Shown here piece by piece: positions 1-8,795 of a DNA stretch of 64,000 nucleotides. Made by a program: the position numbers and the translations under genes. The DNA comes from Fen-549 sp050011315 (GTDB lineage Bacteria > Actinomycetota > Thermoleophilia > Gaiellales > Gaiellaceae): NCBI GenBank assembly GCA_050011315.1, contig JBEKJI010000004.1, positions 62,001 to 126,000 on the forward strand. Direction: 5' to 3'. How positions within the stretch are numbered: the first letter of the stretch is position 1; each line of letters begins with the position of its first letter. The notes under the pieces were generated by a model. That model was not told where the DNA came from. It worked only from the letters and a program-made list of their open reading frames with translations, and did no database searches.

Positions 1-180
1 CCCAGCTCTCCGCCACCGCGCAGGGTGCTACCGACCCCGGCGAGCTGATCGCAAAACCGCTATACTCATAGCAGCTATGCGATCGGTAGCTACTGCTAGC
101 ACACCGCCCGTTGGGTACGCAGGCCGGCGAGAGCTCAAAGCCGCCGGAATGCACCGTATCGACCGGACGGAGCGCCGAAG
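1..180. other. no gene supported
   Basis: I see no open frame with coding character before the GTG at 181. Around 61-110 the sequence is locally AT-richer and carries short inverted repeats. It could hold the promoter of the gene at 181, but no convincing -35/-10 pair is visible. Confidence 0.4.
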
Positions 181-819
181 GTGCCGCTCGTGAACAAGGC
201 AGAGACGATCAGACAGGGCTTTCTGAACGATGTCCGCAGGCTCGCCACCAGAGGCGTACGTGGCCTGGCGCGCACTCGCATCACCCCCAACGCCCTCACC
301 GCTGCAGGCGTGTCGCTCTGTGTCGGCGCCTCGGTCTTCGCCTTCTTCAGCTATCGGCACGAGCTCGCCTTCTTCTGGGCGGCCGCGGCGCTATTCGTAG
401 CCGGCTCGTTGCTCGACATCCTCGACGGCGCCCTTGCCCGCGCGAGCGGGAAGGTGACGCCGTTCGGCGCCTTCGTCGATTCGACGACCGATCGCATCAG
501 CGAGGCGTTCATGCTCGGCGCGGTTGTTCTGATCTTCGCGCGCGGTCATGCGCTGTTCTCGGTCGGGCTGACGGTCGCAGCGATCGCCGGCTCGTTTCTC
601 GTCAGCTACACACGCGCACGTGCGGAGATAATCGGATTGCGCGGAGACGTAGGTGTCGGCGATCGTGCCACACGCGTGGTCGTGATCACGACCGGTCTCG
701 TGCTCGCGCCCTGGGGAGCACTCCCCTGGGCGATCGGAGTGCTGACGGCACTGGCTTGGTACACGGTAATCCTGCGGGCGTTCTTCGTTCGCTCGCAGCT
801 GCTCGAGGGAGGAAAGTAA
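181..819 (+). CDS. pgsA: CDP-alcohol phosphatidyltransferase, probable phosphatidylinositol-phosphate synthase
   Basis: This 212-residue membrane protein carries the complete CDP-alcohol transferase signature: D79, D82, G83, A86, R87, G96, D100 and D104, with family spacing. The remainder is mostly hydrophobic, as expected for a six-helix enzyme in the cytoplasmic membrane. The family moves a phosphatidyl group from CDP-diacylglycerol to an alcohol. The inositol-3-phosphate synthase encoded immediately downstream, with a one-base TAATG overlap, makes inositol phosphate the likely acceptor. I infer phosphatidylinositol-phosphate synthesis from that neighbour; phosphatidylglycerophosphate synthase is the alternative. 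Start is GTG. Confidence 0.82.
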   Translation: MPLVNKAETIRQGFLNDVRRLATRGVRGLARTRITPNALTAAGVSLCVGASVFAFFSYRHELAFFWAAAALFVAGSLLDILDGALARASGKVTPFGAFVDSTTDRISEAFMLGAVVLIFARGHALFSVGLTVAAIAGSFLVSYTRARAEIIGLRGDVGVGDRATRVVVITTGLVLAPWGALPWAIGVLTALAWYTVILRAFFVRSQLLEGGK

Positions 820-1967
820 TGACTGCATCCAGCGAGAGCTCGAACGGGGCTCCGCGCTCCGCGAACGGCAAGGTTCGCGTGGCGATCATCGGCGTCGGAA
901 ACTGCGCGAACTCGTTGTTGCAGGGCGTCGAGTACTACAAGAACACCGACGCGGGCGACTTCGTCCCCGGTCTGATGCACGTCGATCTGGGCGGCTACCA
1001 CATCAGCGACATCGAGTTCGTCGCCGCCTTCGACGTCGTCAAGGGCAAGGTCGGCAAAGACCTCTCCGAGGCGATGTGGGCCCACCCCAACAACACGATC
1101 AAGTTCTGCGACGTTCCCAAGACGGGCATCAAGGTCGCGCGCGGCATGACCCACGACGGCCTCGGCAAGTACCTGTCTGAGATCGTCGAGAAGGCGCCCG
1201 GCCCGACCGACGACGTCGTCGGAATCATCAAGGAGACCGGCGCCGACGTGGTCGTCAACTACCTGCCGGTCGGCTCCGAAGAGGCGGTCAAGTGGTACAC
1301 CGAGCAGATCCTGAACGCCGGCGTCGCGATGGTGAACTGCATGCCTGTCTTCATCGCCCGTGAGCCCTATTGGCAGAAGCGCTTCGTCGAGGCGGGCGTG
1401 CCGATCATCGGCGACGACATCAAGTCGCAGGTCGGAGCAACCATCACTCACCGCGTGCTGACCAGCCTCTACCGCGAGCGCGGCGTCAAGCTCGAGCGGA
1501 CGATGCAGCTGAACGTCGGCGGCAACTCCGACTTCCTGAACATGCTCGAGCGCGAGCGACTGGAGTCGAAGAAGATCTCTAAGACGAACGCTGTCACCTC
1601 GATGCTCGACTACGACATGGGCGCGGAGAACGTCCACGTCGGGCCGTCGGATTACGTGCCCTGGCTGACCGACCGCAAGTGGGCCTACATCCGCATGGAG
1701 GGCCGTTCCTTCGGCGACGTTCCGCTCAATATCGAGATGAAGCTCGAGGTCTGGGACTCGCCCAATTCGGCCGGCATCGTCATCGATGCGGTGCGCCTGG
1801 CCAAGCTGGCTCTCGACAACGGCGTCTCGGGAGCGCTCGAAGGACCGAGCTCCTACCTGATGAAATCGCCGCCGAAGCAAATCGTCGACGACGACGCCTA
1901 CGAGCTGACCGAGGAGTTCATCAAGCGCCATCCTCGCAAGGGCGCGGTCAAGCCCGCGACGGCGTAG
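819..1967 (+). CDS. ino1: inositol-3-phosphate synthase (Ino1)
   Basis: This 382-residue protein starts with a Rossmann NAD-binding loop (GVGNCANS, residues 25-32) and continues with the conserved body of actinobacterial myo-inositol-1-phosphate synthases, including the NVGGNSDFLN stretch. It converts glucose 6-phosphate to inositol 3-phosphate, the head-group precursor for phosphatidylinositol lipids and mycothiol-type thiols. The same frame is open far upstream, but the ATG at 819 overlaps the stop of the CDP-alcohol transferase and follows a GAGGGAGG ribosome site, so translation is probably coupled. A strong hairpin terminator follows the gene. Confidence 0.92.
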   Translation: MTASSESSNGAPRSANGKVRVAIIGVGNCANSLLQGVEYYKNTDAGDFVPGLMHVDLGGYHISDIEFVAAFDVVKGKVGKDLSEAMWAHPNNTIKFCDVPKTGIKVARGMTHDGLGKYLSEIVEKAPGPTDDVVGIIKETGADVVVNYLPVGSEEAVKWYTEQILNAGVAMVNCMPVFIAREPYWQKRFVEAGVPIIGDDIKSQVGATITHRVLTSLYRERGVKLERTMQLNVGGNSDFLNMLERERLESKKISKTNAVTSMLDYDMGAENVHVGPSDYVPWLTDRKWAYIRMEGRSFGDVPLNIEMKLEVWDSPNSAGIVIDAVRLAKLALDNGVSGALEGPSSYLMKSPPKQIVDDDAYELTEEFIKRHPRKGAVKPATA

Positions 1968-1990
1968 CGTTCAACCGGTCACTGATTCGA

Positions 1991-2016
1991 CCTGCGCCCG
2001 CTTCGGCGGGCGCAGG
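1991..2016 (+). terminator. Rho-independent terminator after ino1
   Basis: An 11-bp perfect GC-rich stem (CCTGCGCCCGC and its complement) closes on a TTCG tetraloop and is followed by GTGTTT. It lies 23 bases behind the ino1 stop and separates this operon from the next gene. Confidence 0.75.
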
Positions 2017-2073
2017 TGTTTCCGGATCCGGAGCGCCGCCATCTGACGAAGCGGCGCGACTACACTCGCTTTC

Positions 2074-3810
2074 GTGGCTCTGCGCATCTGCCTAGTGACG
2101 CCTTTCGCTTGGTCACAGCCTCATCCCGTGAACGAGAACGTGGCCGGCATCGCCGCCGCGCTCCGGAAGCGAGGGCATCACGTCACGGTGCTCGCCCCCT
2201 CCAACCGGGCTGGCGACCTCAGGACCGGCCGGCGAGCGCTGGCGCGCGAGGAAGACGCCGACCTGATCGCCCTCGGGCCCGCGGTCCCCGTGACCCGGAG
2301 AAGCAAGCTCGGCCTTCCCGTCGGCGTTCGTGCCAACCTGGCGCTCGCGCTGGCGGAGGGACGTTTCGATCTGGTGCACGGGTTCGAGCCGGGACTGCCG
2401 AGCCTCTCGTACCTGGCGCTGCGCGAGACGAGATCGCTGACGGTGGCGAGCTTCCTCTCGGCGGAGCGAGTCTCCTACCAGCCTGCCCGTTCTCGCCGCG
2501 AGCGCCTGCTCGCCCGCACCGACGCGTTGCTGGCGACCAGCAAGAAGATAGTCGAGGCGGCCAGGGAGCGATTCCCCGGCGATTACCGGCTGCTTCCCGA
2601 GGGCGTCGACACCGCCCTGTTCCGGCCCGGCGAGAAGCGCCGTCTGATCGCCGCGGAGTGGCGCTCGCCCGAGCGAGCCGTGGCTCGTAGCCTGATTCGC
2701 GTTCTGCGCGAGCTCGACGGCTGGGAGCTACTGCTCGTGCGCACGAAGCCCCTTGCCGGCCGGCCGAGCGTGCCGCGTGACCTGCGCGGTCGCGTCCACG
2801 TGCGTACGGCCCGCGATCCGCAAGTTCGGGCGCGTCTGCTTGCCGAGGCGGCCGTGTTCGTGCCGGCGCCCGGTGGGCTGGCACGGCTGCGCCTAGAGGC
2901 CGAGGCTTGCGGCGCCGCGATCGCCGATCCGCCCGCACTCGCAGAACAGCCCCAGCTGGCCGCCGCGGCTGCGGCGCGACTGGCCGAGAACGAGGGAGCA
3001 CGAAGGGAATTGCAGACGCAGGCCCGGATACGCGCCGAGAAGCAATCCTTCGCCGTCGTTGCCGGCGAGCTCGACGGGATCTACCGCGACCTCTGCAAGC
3101 GCCGGCGGGCGCCCCGCAAGCAGAGCGCCGATCCGCTGGCCGGCCGGGAGCAGATCCTCTGCGACCTGCACATGCACACGAACTGGTCGCCGGACTGCTC
3201 GATCGAGGTGGACGACTTGCTTGCCCACGCCGAGGAGATCGGCCTGAGGGCGATCGCCGTCACCGACCACAACACCTTCGGCGGCGCCAGGGAAGCGGTC
3301 GGGCGGGCGGGCGGGCGCGAGCTGATCGTGATCCCCGGCGAGGAGATCAAGACCGACGAGCAGGGCGAGGTCATCGGCCTGTTTCTAGAGCGTGAGATCC
3401 CGCGCGGGCTCTCCTTCGCCGAAACGGTCGCCGCCATCCACGAGCAGGGCGGGCTCGTTTACGTCCCCCACCCCTTCGATCGCCTGCACTCGATTCCCGA
3501 CGCGGCGACGCTACGCCGGCACTTGGCCGAGATCGACGTCTTCGAGGCCTACAACGCGCGACTCGTCTTCGAGGCCTTCAACGACGAGGCGCTCCGGTTC
3601 GCGCGCAAGTACAACCTGACCATGGGCGCCGGTTCCGACTCCCACGTGCTGCAGGGACTCGGAACCGGCTGCGTGCAGATGCGCCGTTTCGAGGGCCCGG
3701 AGGAGTTCCTGATCAGCCTGCACGGAGCCGAAATCGTGCGCCGGCCGAAATCGCTCGTCTATCTGCAATCGCTGAAATGGGCGGCGCAGGTCAAGGAAAG
3801 GGCGCGCTAG
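2074..3810 (+). CDS. glycosyltransferase (GT4-like) fused to a PHP-domain phosphoesterase
   Basis: Residues 1 to about 345 look like a GT-B glycosyltransferase: an N-terminal GIAAALRKRGHHVTVL segment and a later VFVPAPGG...LEAEACG region typical of the nucleotide-sugar-binding half. From about residue 360 a PHP domain follows, with the metal-ligand motifs DLHMHT (about 364), TDHN (about 397), HPFDR (about 467) and GSDSH (about 521). PHP domains hydrolyse phosphoesters with a multinuclear metal centre. One chain may thus transfer a sugar and hydrolyse a phosphoester, perhaps in phosphoinositol-glycan assembly given ino1 next door (inference). The start is a GTG with no clear ribosome site. Confidence 0.75.
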   Translation: MALRICLVTPFAWSQPHPVNENVAGIAAALRKRGHHVTVLAPSNRAGDLRTGRRALAREEDADLIALGPAVPVTRRSKLGLPVGVRANLALALAEGRFDLVHGFEPGLPSLSYLALRETRSLTVASFLSAERVSYQPARSRRERLLARTDALLATSKKIVEAARERFPGDYRLLPEGVDTALFRPGEKRRLIAAEWRSPERAVARSLIRVLRELDGWELLLVRTKPLAGRPSVPRDLRGRVHVRTARDPQVRARLLAEAAVFVPAPGGLARLRLEAEACGAAIADPPALAEQPQLAAAAAARLAENEGARRELQTQARIRAEKQSFAVVAGELDGIYRDLCKRRRAPRKQSADPLAGREQILCDLHMHTNWSPDCSIEVDDLLAHAEEIGLRAIAVTDHNTFGGAREAVGRAGGRELIVIPGEEIKTDEQGEVIGLFLEREIPRGLSFAETVAAIHEQGGLVYVPHPFDRLHSIPDAATLRRHLAEIDVFEAYNARLVFEAFNDEALRFARKYNLTMGAGSDSHVLQGLGTGCVQMRRFEGPEEFLISLHGAEIVRRPKSLVYLQSLKWAAQVKERAR

Positions 3811-4421
3811 GGGAGAAAGAAGAACCGCCTACCGTGCCCGTCGTGCCCAAAGACGAACTCTTCGAGAAGTACCTGCAAAAGGCGATCACCGAGATTAACG
3901 ATCTCGGGCATGAGATCGCCGCCGCAGGCGATGCACCGCGTGCGGTCGTACTCGGATCGGGCCACCCGCTCGCCGACATGCTGCTGCTCAAGTACGACCC
4001 GAAGCCGGCCGAGCTGCAGGAGGGCGTCGCCTTCTTCGGCCGTTCCGGCCAGGCGATCCTGAAGTCGCTGCAGCGTTTGCGCGTCGATCCGATGGCGATC
4101 TACGGGACGAACTGCCTCAAGTTCGCAGGCGAGGAAGAGGCCGAGGCGCGTCCCTACCTTTTGCGCGAGCTGCACATCGTCCAACCGCGGCTACTGGTGG
4201 TGATGGGCGAGCAGGCTCTCGGCTTCGTGAACGAGCTCGGCTTCCCGCTCTCGGAGCGGCTCGAGCCGACGCTAGGCGCGTTGCAGCGCTTCACGGCGAC
4301 GATCGAGGCGCTCTACTGCCCCGACATCGATGCTTCGCTCGACGAGCAGGCGGCGAAGACGGCGTTCTGGAAGGCCTTCAAGCTGGTCGGGCCGTGGTGG
4401 GCCGAGCAACCGCCGTATTGA
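3777..4421 (+). CDS. uracil-DNA glycosylase superfamily protein
   Basis: The product has the layout of family 4/5-type uracil-DNA glycosylases: a GSGHPLAD segment in place of GEGPG, then VAFFGRSGQAILKSL (the FVG-x-AG block), a YGTNCLK strand, and LHIVQPRLLVVMGEQA. These enzymes remove uracil from deaminated DNA. No iron-sulfur cysteine set like that of classical family 4 is visible, so it may be a variant or only a structural relative. The ATG at 3777 overlaps the upstream gene by 34 bases; GTG at 3834 is a plausible later start. It overlaps the next gene by 28 bases. Confidence 0.6.
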   Translation: MGGAGQGKGALGEKEEPPTVPVVPKDELFEKYLQKAITEINDLGHEIAAAGDAPRAVVLGSGHPLADMLLLKYDPKPAELQEGVAFFGRSGQAILKSLQRLRVDPMAIYGTNCLKFAGEEEAEARPYLLRELHIVQPRLLVVMGEQALGFVNELGFPLSERLEPTLGALQRFTATIEALYCPDIDASLDEQAAKTAFWKAFKLVGPWWAEQPPY

Positions 4422-5497
4422 AACCGCGGCTGGCGCTCGCCGCCGTTTTCCTCGCCCTGCTCGCTCTCTACTACTCGATCAGCGAGCTTCTCCCCAACCT
4501 GTCCGAGCCCGGCGACGTCGTCTGGGTCGACTTCGCTTTGTCCGCGCTCATCTTCGCCCCGATCTACCTGGCGCTCGGGCTCAGGAACCGGCTCAGCGCG
4601 GTCATCGGGGCGATCGTCGCGGCACTTCTTGCCGCCGTCCTTTACCTGAGCGGCGAGACCCTGGCGGCCTCGATTCCGAAACTCGCCGCCGCGGCGTTGG
4701 TCGGCTTCATCTTCCTGCGTTTCTGCGAGAAGCTCTGGCTACTGGTCGCGATCGCGCTTCTGGCTCCCGTGATGGACACGATCTCGGTCTGGCGCGGACC
4801 GACGAACCGGATCCTGACCACGGCGCCGCAGGTCTTCGATGCCTTCTCGGTCGCCTCGCCGATCCCGGGCGAGCGAGCGATCACGCTGAGCTGGGACGCC
4901 CCTCGTGACTTACAGATCGCCGGCTACCTCGTCTACCGCCGGCGCGACGGTGGCGGCGAGCGCCAGCTGACCAAGAAGCCTTTCTGCTCGCCCAAAGACG
5001 CGTGCGGGCGCTCGATCGACTTCACGAACTTCGCGCAGCCGGCCGACGCGCGAGCCGTGTACCGCCTGGTGATCGTGGACGCACGAGGCAGGACGGCCGA
5101 GGCAACGGTCAACGTTCCTCCGGCCGGGCATGGCAAGGCGCGTTCGAGCGCCCGCCCCGGCCCGCTTGCGCCGACGAATCTGAGCGCCGAGACCGCGCCC
5201 GCGTCGGTCGGGCTGGGACTGTCGGACATCATCTTCTTCGCCCTCTTCCTTGCCGGGGCCATGCGTTTTCGCCTTCGGCCCGTTGCGACCTGGCTGGCCC
5301 TGGTCGCCTCGATCGGCGTGACCAGCATCCTCGCCGACTACGAGGACTTCTTCGGCCTGAAAGGTTTCCCGGCGATACCCGGCCTCTCCCTGGCCTTCCT
5401 GCTCGCAAACGGCGATCTGATCTGGCGCCGACTCCGCAATCGTGAGGAGATCGACGACGACTTCGAGCCGCGGCCCGTGCCGCTGCCCAGGCGCTGA
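4394..5497 (+). CDS. multi-pass membrane protein with an internal Fn3-like segment
   Basis: I do not recognise the family. The N-terminal third has about five hydrophobic segments. About residues 150-240 form a soluble region with fibronectin-III-like phrasing (ITLSWDAPRD, IAGYLVYRR, YRLVIVDARGR). Two or three further hydrophobic segments precede a charged C-terminus. The Fn3-like part would probably face outward. The GTG start overlaps the glycosylase gene, so the two are likely co-transcribed, but no functional link is evident. Confidence 0.6.
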   Translation: MVGRATAVLKPRLALAAVFLALLALYYSISELLPNLSEPGDVVWVDFALSALIFAPIYLALGLRNRLSAVIGAIVAALLAAVLYLSGETLAASIPKLAAAALVGFIFLRFCEKLWLLVAIALLAPVMDTISVWRGPTNRILTTAPQVFDAFSVASPIPGERAITLSWDAPRDLQIAGYLVYRRRDGGGERQLTKKPFCSPKDACGRSIDFTNFAQPADARAVYRLVIVDARGRTAEATVNVPPAGHGKARSSARPGPLAPTNLSAETAPASVGLGLSDIIFFALFLAGAMRFRLRPVATWLALVASIGVTSILADYEDFFGLKGFPAIPGLSLAFLLANGDLIWRRLRNREEIDDDFEPRPVPLPRR

Positions 5498-5535
5498 GCA
5501 ACTCCAAACGGGGACCACGGGCAAACCGAATCGCC

Positions 5536-5688
5536 CTCGCTTTCTCGGGGCGCCGCTCGCGGTGCGAGCCCGGAGAGAACAGTATGGACACACGGGCTCG
5601 TAGAGGATCGTGCCGCCAGCGGCGCCAGGTGGCTCCAGGAGGCCAGTCGCGCCTGGCCGGATGGAGCCGCCGGCCGAGGAAGCGAGAG
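5536..5688 (-). repeat. fold-back element copy A (degenerate, outside the island)
   Basis: Read on the minus strand, this 153-bp sequence matches the elements at 19,677, 32,952 and 40,208. It has terminal inverted repeats (CTCTCGCTTCCTCGG against CCGAGAAAGCGAG), a first hairpin, a second GCCGCTGGCGG-type stem, and the core starting GCACGATCCTCT. Beyond its right end the tRNA-Ala tail is reduced to a few bases (CGGTT). Its first stem differs from copy D but still pairs. Confidence 0.75.
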
Positions 5689-5694
5689 AAAGAG

Positions 5695-5722
5695 CGAGCC
5701 CTGCCTGGCTGGGCAGGGCTCG
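5695..5722. terminator. bidirectional hairpin terminator
   Basis: An 11-bp perfect stem (CGAGCCCTGCC and its complement) with a 6-base loop lies between two convergent genes and beside the fold-back element. It can end transcription from either side. Confidence 0.6.
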
Positions 5723-5759
5723 CGTACTGCTTGTCTTGCAACGGTTACTCAGGTAACGG

Positions 5760-6209
5760 TTACTTCGCGGTGCACATCTTCTTGCCCCACGCGCCAAGGT
5801 CGGCTAGGGCTGCTGTCAGCTTCGTGATGTTCATCTTGGCCATCGCCTGCATCAACTTCGTCTGCTGCGCCGGTGTCAATGACGTCTGACCCGGCTTCAA
5901 CTTCAGGGCCTTGAGGAGCGGAGTAGCGACCGCCTGGAGCGTCGCGATATCGGCTTGCACCGATGCCGGAGCCTTCTTGGCGAGGACTTGCAGGGCGGCG
6001 ACTTGCTCTCCCATGTTGGCCGGGAGCTTGCCGCTCTGTGCGTTGGTGATGATCGACGCCGCGGCTTTAAGGTTGGTGCAGTCCGTGCTCGACAGCGCGC
6101 TTGCCGTCGTCGCAGTGGTCGTCGATGCGGCCTTCTTCTTCGAGCCGCAACCCGGTGCGATCACCAGCACGAAGGCAACGAGAACAGCACAGATCAGCTT
6201 CAGTCTCAT
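5760..6209 (-). CDS. small lipoprotein, function unknown
   Basis: This 149-residue protein starts with a short charged segment, a hydrophobic stretch and the lipobox APGC (Cys about 21), then a Thr/Ala-rich linker. It should be lipid-anchored outside the membrane. The mature part is rich in Ala, Lys and Leu and predicted helical, with two cysteines (in STDCTN and KKMCTAK) that could pair. Its promoter matches those of the two ELWKSDG-repeat genes behind it, which suggests shared regulation. I do not recognise the family. Confidence 0.75.
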   Translation of the reverse strand: MRLKLICAVLVAFVLVIAPGCGSKKKAASTTTATTASALSSTDCTNLKAAASIITNAQSGKLPANMGEQVAALQVLAKKAPASVQADIATLQAVATPLLKALKLKPGQTSLTPAQQTKLMQAMAKMNITKLTAALADLGAWGKKMCTAK

Positions 6210-6259
6210 GTACGGGGCCCCTTTCCAGCGCTCGCGCGCATGGATTCGCTTGCTGCGCG

Positions 6260-6288
6260 ATCGTAAAGCACCACGCCTCTCGCTACAA
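6260..6288 (-). promoter_or_regulatory. promoter P1 (lipoprotein gene)
   Basis: On the minus strand a TTGTAG -35 element is separated by exactly 17 bases from a TACGAT -10 element, about 50 bases ahead of the start codon at 6209. The surrounding sequence (TGCTTTACGATCGCGCAGC) is nearly identical to the region ahead of the gene starting at 8616. Confidence 0.65.
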
Positions 6289-6339
6289 GCCGGAGTCGGC
6301 TCGCTCCTACTACCACGGCGTCTGGCGGATGAGTGTCCG

Positions 6340-8616
6340 TTACCCGCGCTTCACCTTCCAGACCCACTTGGCCGGGGTACGATCGGTGTTGCCGGCGCGG
6401 TCGGTTGCACGAACAAGGAGGGTGTGCTTACCGGGCTTCACCTTGTACGTGGTTCGCGAGCTACAGGACTTCCACGTCTTCTTGTCGAGTTTGCAGGCAA
6501 AGCGAGAGCTCTTTTCAGAGGACGTGAAGGTGAAAATGACCTTGGTCGTTGCCTTCTCTGTGCTCACGACCTTTTTCGGGTGCTTGGCGATCTTCGTCTG
6601 CGGCGCGTGAGTGTCGACCGTGAAGGAGCGCTTGGCCGGGCTCGCATCGATGTTTCCGACCAGGTCCTTGGCGCGCACGTTGAAGGTGTGGGCGCCGTCG
6701 GAGAGCCCGGTGTAGCTCTTCGGAGAAGAGCAGGCGGCCCAGGCAGTACTGTCGAGTTTGCACTCGAAGACGACACTTGTCTCGGGCGAGGAGAAGGTGA
6801 AGGTCGCGCTTTTAGTTCTCGTGAATCCCGAGGGGCCGGATCCGATCTGCGTCTCGGGAGCGGTCGTGTCGACCGTGAAGGAGCGTGCGGCCGGGCTCGC
6901 GTCGATGTTTCCGACCAGATCGGTCGCCTGAACCTGGAAGGTATGGGCGCCGTCTGCAAGCCCGATGAGCGCCTTCGGCGAGGTGCAGGCGCTCATCGCG
7001 GCGCCGTCGAGCGCGCACTGGAAGGTGCTCGCTTCGTCGGCGGAGAAGGTGAACGTCGGGTTGGAGTCGCCGGTCGCGCCCGAAGGGCCGGAGTCGATCT
7101 GGGTCTCGGGCGGGGAGAAGTCGCCGGCTCGCCAGAGCTCGTAGCCGTGACTGCCGTCCGTAGCGCGGAAGTAGAGGTCGCTGCCGAGGGCGGTGAGCTC
7201 GAACGGGACGCTGTCGCCGCTGCCTGGGTTGATGTCTTGGACCATGACCGTGCCGGTACCGGTGCCGTTACTCTTCCAGAGCTCGACACCGTGCGTACCG
7301 TCCGTAGCCTCGAAGTAGAGGTCGCCATTGAAGACCGTGAAGTCGCCCGGGTAGCTGCCGTCGCCACCCGGGTTGATGTCCTTGACCATGGCCGTGCCGC
7401 CCGGGGTGCCATTGCTCTTCCAGAGCTCGTAGCCGCTGCTGCCGTCTGTGGCGATGAAGTAGAAATCGCCGCCAAGGGTCGTGAAAAAGCCCGGGTTGCT
7501 GTCGCCGCTACCCGGGTTGATGTCCTTGACTATTTCCGTCGTGCCGCCGACGACGCCGTCGCTCTTCCAGAGCTCGTTACCGTGACTATCGTCCGTAGCT
7601 TCGAAGTAGAGGCTGCCGCCAATCGCGGTGAGCCCGTAGGGGAAGCTCGTGGCGCTACCAGGGTTGATGTCCTTGACCATCTCCGTTGTGCCGCCGACGA
7701 CGCCGTCGCTCTTCCAGAGCTCGATGCCGTTAACACCGTCATCGGCCTGGAAGTAGAGGCTCCCGTTGAAGTCGGTGAGATCTGTGTAGTAGGTCCCCAA
7801 GCCGTCGCCGCCGCCCGGGTTGATGTCCTTGACCATGGCCGTGCCGCCCGGGGTGCCGTCGCTCTTCCAGAGCTCGTAGCCGTGGGCGGCGCTACCGTCT
7901 GAGGCTCGGAAGTAGAGGTTGCCGTTGAAGACGGTGAGATCGTCAGGGTAGTCGTAGCCCGGGTTGATGTCCTTGACTATTTCCGTCGTGCCGCCGACGA
8001 CGCCGTCGCTCTTCCAGAGCTCGCTGCCGTGGACGCCGTCTTCGGCAAAGAAGTAGAGGCCGGCGCCAAGGGTAGTGAGCGCCCACAGGTTGCTGTCGCC
8101 GATACCCGGGTTGATGTCCGCGACCATGACCGTGCCGTCCGGCGTACCGTCGCTCTTCCAGAGCTCGCCGCCGTGGTTGCCGACGCCGCTCCCGTCCGTT
8201 GCGCCGAAGTAGACGCTGCTGCCGAGGGTGGTGAACCCGCCCGGGCTGCCGCTGCCGTACGGGTTTGTGTTGATGTCCTTGACCATGGCCGTGCCGGCCT
8301 CCGTACCGTTGCTCGTCCAGAGCTCGGTTTGGTGGACGCTGTCGCGAGCTGAGAAGTAGAGGCTGCCGCCAATCGCAGCTAGGTGGGATGGATAGCTGCC
8401 GCCGGCGCCTGGGGTGATGTCCGCGACCAGCTGGGCGCTGATCGTCGCGGCCGCCTCACCACGAGGCGCCAGCGCGCCACAGAGGAAGGCGCCCGCCAAG
8501 GCAACCGTCGCGGTGGCCGTGAGCAGCCTGATAGTCGTGGCTCGGGTGAATGCTCGCCGCGTTCTCTCAGGAGCGTTTCTACGAATCTCGTTCGAGCGGA
8601 TCGGCCTGGCTCTCAT
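6340..8616 (-). CDS. secreted ELWKSDG-repeat protein B (propeller-like) with Ig-like C-terminal repeats
   Basis: The 758-residue product begins with a signal sequence. It then has about nine units of roughly 47 residues, each with a core of the type SLYF-A-DG...GYELWKSDG...GGT-MVKDINPG. The last third holds three Ig-like units of the form F-C-LDGAAW-AC-SPK...LSDGAHTFNVRA-D-GNIDASPA. The first part probably folds as a beta-propeller (inference), giving an extracellular or wall-bound protein. I chose the ATG at 8616 because an AAGGAG site sits 5 bases ahead; an in-frame start at 8649 lacks one. It is a tandem paralogue of the gene at 8796. Confidence 0.8.
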   Translation of the reverse strand: MRARPIRSNEIRRNAPERTRRAFTRATTIRLLTATATVALAGAFLCGALAPRGEAAATISAQLVADITPGAGGSYPSHLAAIGGSLYFSARDSVHQTELWTSNGTEAGTAMVKDINTNPYGSGSPGGFTTLGSSVYFGATDGSGVGNHGGELWKSDGTPDGTVMVADINPGIGDSNLWALTTLGAGLYFFAEDGVHGSELWKSDGVVGGTTEIVKDINPGYDYPDDLTVFNGNLYFRASDGSAAHGYELWKSDGTPGGTAMVKDINPGGGDGLGTYYTDLTDFNGSLYFQADDGVNGIELWKSDGVVGGTTEMVKDINPGSATSFPYGLTAIGGSLYFEATDDSHGNELWKSDGVVGGTTEIVKDINPGSGDSNPGFFTTLGGDFYFIATDGSSGYELWKSNGTPGGTAMVKDINPGGDGSYPGDFTVFNGDLYFEATDGTHGVELWKSNGTGTGTVMVQDINPGSGDSVPFELTALGSDLYFRATDGSHGYELWRAGDFSPPETQIDSGPSGATGDSNPTFTFSADEASTFQCALDGAAMSACTSPKALIGLADGAHTFQVQATDLVGNIDASPAARSFTVDTTAPETQIGSGPSGFTRTKSATFTFSSPETSVVFECKLDSTAWAACSSPKSYTGLSDGAHTFNVRAKDLVGNIDASPAKRSFTVDTHAPQTKIAKHPKKVVSTEKATTKVIFTFTSSEKSSRFACKLDKKTWKSCSSRTTYKVKPGKHTLLVRATDRAGNTDRTPAKWVWKVKRG

Positions 8617-8662
8617 GGGGGCTCCTTCTCCGGCGTTTGTGGACGGCACGATTTGCTGCGCG

Positions 8663-8691
8663 ATCGTAAAGCACGAGCGCGCTCGCTACAA
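8663..8691 (-). promoter_or_regulatory. promoter P2 (ELWKSDG gene B)
   Basis: The arrangement is TTGTAG, 17 bases, TACGAT on the minus strand, about 47 bases ahead of the ATG at 8616. It is nearly identical to P1 over more than 40 bases and has the same spacing as P3. Confidence 0.65.
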
Positions 8692-8702
8692 GCCGGGGTT
8701 GG

Positions 8703-8759
8703 CTAGCCGGGTATCTCGCGTTTGAGCAATGCTGCCGTCTCGACGTGCGGCGTGTGCGG
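8703..8759 (-). pseudogene. copied 3' end of the rumA-type gene (scar 2)
   Basis: On the minus strand this stretch translates to PHTPHVETAALLKREIPG and a stop, which aligns with the C-terminus of the methyltransferase at 11,404 (PHTPHVETVALLERK). Only the tail is present. It marks the left end of a duplicated unit that also contains promoter P2 and ELWKSDG gene B. Confidence 0.7.
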
Positions 8760-8795
8760 ACGGGCCGCTTGCCGGTCAACCGCTACGAGCGCCCT

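Noticed and set aside
111..818. The Ino1 frame is open 236 codons upstream of 819
   Set aside because: That stretch is the shifted frame of the CDP-alcohol transferase gene; the ATG at 819 has a ribosome site and gives the family length.
5911..7902. A 663-codon plus-strand frame across the lipoprotein and ELWKSDG gene B
   Set aside because: It is the antisense of repeats in the real minus-strand genes; the repeated peptides only mirror the DNA repeats.
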